Part shown: one piece after another, positions 31,637 through 34,308 of the stretch
How the letters are laid out: the number at the start of each line of letters is the position of its first letter
How positions within the stretch are numbered: the first letter of the stretch is position 1
NCBI GenBank assembly: GCA_003221825.1
Contig: QHUE01000087.1
Coordinates: 1-34,308, forward strand
DNA: 34,308 nucleotides
DNA from: Gemmatimonadota bacterium
GTDB taxonomy: Bacteria > Gemmatimonadota > Gemmatimonadetes > Gemmatimonadales > GWC2-71-9
Direction: 5' to 3'
The notes under the pieces: generated by a model
Databases searched by the model: none
What the model was told of the DNA's origin: nothing
Seen by the model: only the letters and a program-made list of their open reading frames with translations
Translations under genes and position numbers: made by a program

Positions 31637-32505
31637 TCGCCGCCTCCGCGTTTCGCGGCATCGGCCAGCTCAGCGCGCCCGCCGGCGAGCAGGTAGAGCA
31701 CCGCCATCCGGACGGCCACGCCGTTGGTCACCTGGTCGAGGATGATGCTGTGCGGCCCGTCGGCCACGCGTGAGTCGATCTCGACGCCGCGATTCATCGG
31801 GCCCGGATGCATGATGGTGATTGCGCGGGGCGAGCGCTCGAGGCGCTCCGGCGTCACGCCAAACACGCGGTAGTACTCGCGCAGGCTCGGGATGAAGCCT
31901 TTCTCCATGCGCTCGAGCTGCAGGCGGAGCACGTTGAGCACGTCGGCCCACTCGATCGCCTCTTCGATCCGGCCGAACACCTTCACGCCCAGATCTTCGA
32001 TGCCGCGCGGCATCAGGGTCCACGGCCCACACACCGCGACCTCGGCGCCGAGCTTGGTCAGGCCCCAGAGATTCGACCGGGCGACCCGCGAGTGCAGCAC
32101 GTCGCCGACCAGACAGACCTTCAGGCCTTCGATCTTGCCGTGCTTGTCGCGGATCGTCAGCAGATCGAGCAGCGCCTGGGTGGGATGCTCGTGCTTGCCG
32201 TCGCCGGCATTGATGACGTTGGAGTCGATGCGATTGCCGAGGAATTCTGCCGCGCCTGACGACGGATGGCGGATCACGACCATGTCGATCCGCATCGCCT
32301 CGAATTCGAACGAGATGCGCGTGCGCGTCGATGCTTCAAAGAAGAGGTTGACGATCGTTTTGCCGCGCAGCGCGGGCACCTTCTTGATCGGGCGCTCGGA
32401 GACTTCCTTGAACGGTTCGGCGGTGTCGAGAATGAGCCGGATCTGCTCGGGGGTCATGTGCTCGAGCCCGGTGAGATCCTTGCCGAGGGTCGGGGAAGCG
32501 GTCAT
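31633..32505 (-). CDS. pyrB: Aspartate carbamoyltransferase catalytic chain, internal loop missing
   Basis: Second step of pyrimidine synthesis: carbamoyl phosphate plus aspartate. 290 residues against ~310-325. STRTR (59-63) binds carbamoyl phosphate, HPTQ (107-110) and VGDVLHSRVARSN follow, then MHPGPMNRGVEI and the C-terminal helices. After SFEF (residue 68, near 32301) the protein jumps straight to EAMRIDMVVIRH. The usual 30-35 residues between, with the SxxKGE-type 80s loop whose Ser and Lys enter the neighbouring active site, are gone in frame. As read the enzyme should be inactive. ATGA overlap with pyrR. Confidence 0.94.
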   Translation of the reverse strand: MTASPTLGKDLTGLEHMTPEQIRLILDTAEPFKEVSERPIKKVPALRGKTIVNLFFEASTRTRISFEFEAMRIDMVVIRHPSSGAAEFLGNRIDSNVINAGDGKHEHPTQALLDLLTIRDKHGKIEGLKVCLVGDVLHSRVARSNLWGLTKLGAEVAVCGPWTLMPRGIEDLGVKVFGRIEEAIEWADVLNVLRLQLERMEKGFIPSLREYYRVFGVTPERLERSPRAITIMHPGPMNRGVEIDSRVADGPHSIILDQVTNGVAVRMAVLYLLAGGRAELADAAKRGGGE

Positions 32506-33059
32506 CGGATCAGGTCCACCTGGTCGCGGCCGTCCAGCTCCTCCACCTGCACGTCCACACGCTCTCCGGGCACCGTCTTCACGGCTTTCCCTACGATATC
32601 GGCCTGAATCGGCAGCTCGCGCCCGCCGCGGTCCACCAGCACACAGAGCGAGATGCGCTTGGGGCGGCCGAAATCGGCCAGCTCATCGAGCGCGGCGCGC
32701 ACGGTGCGGCCGGTGTACAACACGTCGTCCACGATCACCGCATGTTTGTCCGTGAGATCGCCGGGAATGTGCGTCTCCCCGATCACGGGCTTGGGCCCGA
32801 CGGTCTCGAGATCGTCGCGGTACAAGGTGATGTCGAGCGCGCCGCGCGGGATCGCGGCCGTTGCACCTTCTTCTTTTTCGATGAGTTTGGCGATGCGTTC
32901 GGCCAGCTCGACGCCCCGGCGCTGGATGCCGATCAGCACCAGATCGTCCGTACCGTGCGCCAGCTCCACGATTTCCACGGCCATACGCTGCAACGCCCGC
33001 GACATCGCGCGGGCGTCAAGGATTTGGGTCCGGGTCTCAGTTCTCAATGTACCGCTCAA
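32502..33059 (-). CDS. pyrR: Bifunctional PyrR: pyrimidine operon regulator and uracil phosphoribosyltransferase
   Basis: 185 residues; the TTG at 33059 overlaps the dehydrogenase stop as TTGA. PRPP-binding motif VIVDDVLYTGRTV (108-120), IGIQRRGVELAERIA, ALDITLYRDDL, and the C-terminal strand VGKAVKTVPGERVDVQVEE. In Firmicutes PyrR binds leader RNA and attenuates pyr transcription; some have only UPRTase activity. No leader with an attenuator can be seen before it here because the gene overlaps the one upstream. Confidence 0.93.
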   Translation of the reverse strand: MSGTLRTETRTQILDARAMSRALQRMAVEIVELAHGTDDLVLIGIQRRGVELAERIAKLIEKEEGATAAIPRGALDITLYRDDLETVGPKPVIGETHIPGDLTDKHAVIVDDVLYTGRTVRAALDELADFGRPKRISLCVLVDRGGRELPIQADIVGKAVKTVPGERVDVQVEELDGRDQVDLIR

Positions 33060-33991
33060 TATACCGGAGTCAGCGGCGGTTTGCCGCTCAGCACGCTTTG
33101 CACGTTGGCGACCGCGATGGCGGCCATCTTACGGCGGGTGTCTTCGGTCGCGCTGCCGATGTGGGGCAGCAACACAGTCCGGGGCGCCGCGAGCAGGCGG
33201 GGATGGATGGCCGGCTCGTCGGTGTAGACGTCGAGTCCGGCGGCGCCGAGGTGTGCCAGCTCCAGGGCCCTGGCGAGCGCTTCTTCACGGACGAGGTCGC
33301 CGCGCGAGGTGTTGATCAAGATCGCGCCGCGCTTCATGCGCGCCAGCGCCTTACCGTTGATTATCCCTTTCGTCTCGGGACTCGACGGCACATGCAGACT
33401 GAGGATGTCGCTTTCGCCGAGCAGCTGGCTCGCGTCGACGCGCACGGCCGCCGTCTCCCGTTCGAATTCAGGCTTTGGGGTGCGCGCCGTGTAGAGTATG
33501 CGCAGCCCGAACGCCGGCGCCCGCCGCCCCACCGCCTGACCGATCCGCCCTGCCCCGAACAGTCCCAGCGTCCGGCCGCGCAGCTCGAGCCCGAGCAATT
33601 GCTCGGGGTGCCAGCCGCTCCATTTGCCGCTGCGGACGAGGTCTACGCCTTCGATCAGCCGCCGCGCAGTCGCCAGGATCAGTGCCCACGTCAGATCGGC
33701 CGTCGCGTCAGTGAGCACGCCCGGCGTATTCGTGACAAGCACCTTCCGCATCTCCGCGGCGACCACGTCGACGTTGTTGTAGCCGACGGCGCAGTTCGCG
33801 ACGATGCGCAATTGTGGAAGATTCTTGAGCTCTGTGCCCCCGACCCACCGGGACAAAAGCGGCACAATCGCAACCCAGTCGCCCTTGGGCGTGGGTTCTG
33901 CGCCAGCGATCCAGGTGATGTCGAGGTCGACAAGCTGCGCGGGCTCGAGGAGGTTCTTGAGCTCGGCGGCGACGAGGACGCGGTGAGTCAC
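33056..33991 (-). CDS. D-2-hydroxyacid dehydrogenase (glyoxylate/hydroxypyruvate reductase-like)
   Basis: 311 residues from a GTG at 33991. NAD-binding fold FGAGRIGQAV (145-154), then the active-site triad: Arg230 in NTSRGDLV, Glu259 in DVYTDEP, His277 in LLPHIGSAT. The start of the N-terminal domain is MTHRVLVAAELKNLLEP. Complete. The exact substrate (glyoxylate, hydroxypyruvate or another 2-keto acid) cannot be set from sequence. It opens the run of overlapping genes that includes pyrRBC. Confidence 0.88.
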   Translation of the reverse strand: MTHRVLVAAELKNLLEPAQLVDLDITWIAGAEPTPKGDWVAIVPLLSRWVGGTELKNLPQLRIVANCAVGYNNVDVVAAEMRKVLVTNTPGVLTDATADLTWALILATARRLIEGVDLVRSGKWSGWHPEQLLGLELRGRTLGLFGAGRIGQAVGRRAPAFGLRILYTARTPKPEFERETAAVRVDASQLLGESDILSLHVPSSPETKGIINGKALARMKRGAILINTSRGDLVREEALARALELAHLGAAGLDVYTDEPAIHPRLLAAPRTVLLPHIGSATEDTRRKMAAIAVANVQSVLSGKPPLTPVY

Positions 33992-34003
33992 GCCGCGGTC
34001 CCA

Positions 34004-34308
34004 TCACACATTGCCGAGATTCCAGATGATGCCGCAGTGCGCGCAGCTGAAGCGTGGCGTCTCACCCTCCAAGCGCACCGTGGGCCCACCACAGCGAGGG
34101 CAGCGGTAGTGCCTGATTCGCCACCGCGAAACGAAAACGTACGTGGCAACGCCAGCGGTCGCCGCCAGGATCTCGACGATCGTGACATCGCTATGCGCCG
34201 AAAGTCGTCCCGTACGAATCCAGATTGTCGCGATCGGCGGATAGACGAGCGTCATGATCGCCCAACCTACCCGGTAGACCCGCCAGGCCCAGTCGGGGCG
34301 CTCTCCCG
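34004..34308 (-). CDS. Membrane protein with C-terminal zinc ribbon, partial (5' end beyond window)
   Basis: The frame is open to the right edge; an ATG at 34255 exists, but good hydrophobic sequence (WAWRVYRVGWAIMTLVYPPIATIWI) extends through it, so the start is probably outside. Two spans can be seen (the one above, and VEILAATAGVATYVFV). A four-Cys ribbon then closes the protein: CPRCGGPTVRLEGE and FSCAHCGIIWN. It ends 12 bases before the dehydrogenase gene. Function unknown. Confidence 0.65.
   Translation of the reverse strand, partial: GERPDWAWRVYRVGWAIMTLVYPPIATIWIRTGRLSAHSDVTIVEILAATAGVATYVFVSRWRIRHYRCPRCGGPTVRLEGETPRFSCAHCGIIWNLGNV

Noticed and set aside
32299..32304. GAATTC at the PyrB breakpoint and CTCGAG at the BshA breakpoint, suggesting restriction-site cloning scars
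   Set aside because: The other breakpoints carry no such sites, and six-base palindromes of this kind are expected by chance in 34 kb.
1..34308. tRNA, rRNA, CRISPR array, transposase or integrase
   Set aside because: No such signature was found by eye; intergenic gaps are too short for most, and no repeat-spacer pattern or mobile-element protein is present.

Overview
The window is GC-rich and almost gap-free. Nearly every gene lies on the minus strand and is joined to the next by 4-base ATGA/GTGA/TTGA overlaps; only rpsT is on the plus strand. Gene content is chromosomal housekeeping: groESL, pyrimidine synthesis, scpAB, mutL, miaA, birA, coaX, uppP, a bacillithiol glycosyltransferase and a MoxR/DUF58/Bat operon. 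The combination of bacillithiol synthesis, a Bat operon, HEAT-repeat and HD-GYP proteins and two UbiA enzymes suggests a Gemmatimonadota-like bacterium. That is my inference; no rRNA is present to confirm it.

Layout in the direction of transcription, right to left. (1) 34308-28973: a zinc-ribbon membrane protein, a D-2-hydroxyacid dehydrogenase, pyrR-pyrB-pyrC, a class II aldolase and a coiled-coil zinc-ribbon protein. (2) 28612-28881: rpsT on the plus strand, with divergent promoters upstream and a 28-bp perfect palindrome downstream. (3) 28500-24458: an M50 site-2 protease, scpA, scpB, rluB and a large Rossmann-fold protein. (4) 24458-15346: a HEAT-repeat protein, MoxR, a DUF58 protein, a single-span protein, BatA, BatB-TPR and a BatD/BatE-like fusion. 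(5) 15349-5322: mutL, miaA, bshA, ubiA-like, uppP, birA, coaX, a second ubiA-like gene, two small membrane proteins, an NlpC/P60 hydrolase and a lipoprotein. (6) 5325-3378: groES-groEL behind a perfect CIRCE operator. (7) 3271-1: a HEAT-repeat protein, an HD-GYP protein and the start of a secreted protein.

The strangest feature is that many conserved genes lack internal or terminal segments or change frame at one point. These are pyrB (the 80s active-site loop), rluB (the catalytic core), groL (the C-terminal ~40 residues), bshA (~50 residues), batD (~60 residues), the HEAT protein at 1398-3271, the HD-GYP gene, and scpA (a one-base slip in an 8-G run). Several of these are normally essential or important, so assembly or consensus errors are the simplest explanation. 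Real decay cannot be excluded from sequence alone.

Other points of interest are a shared N-terminal module in two HEAT proteins and the HD-GYP protein, degenerate short tandem repeats at gene ends and in protein linkers, and an rpsT promoter that predicts a leaderless mRNA.
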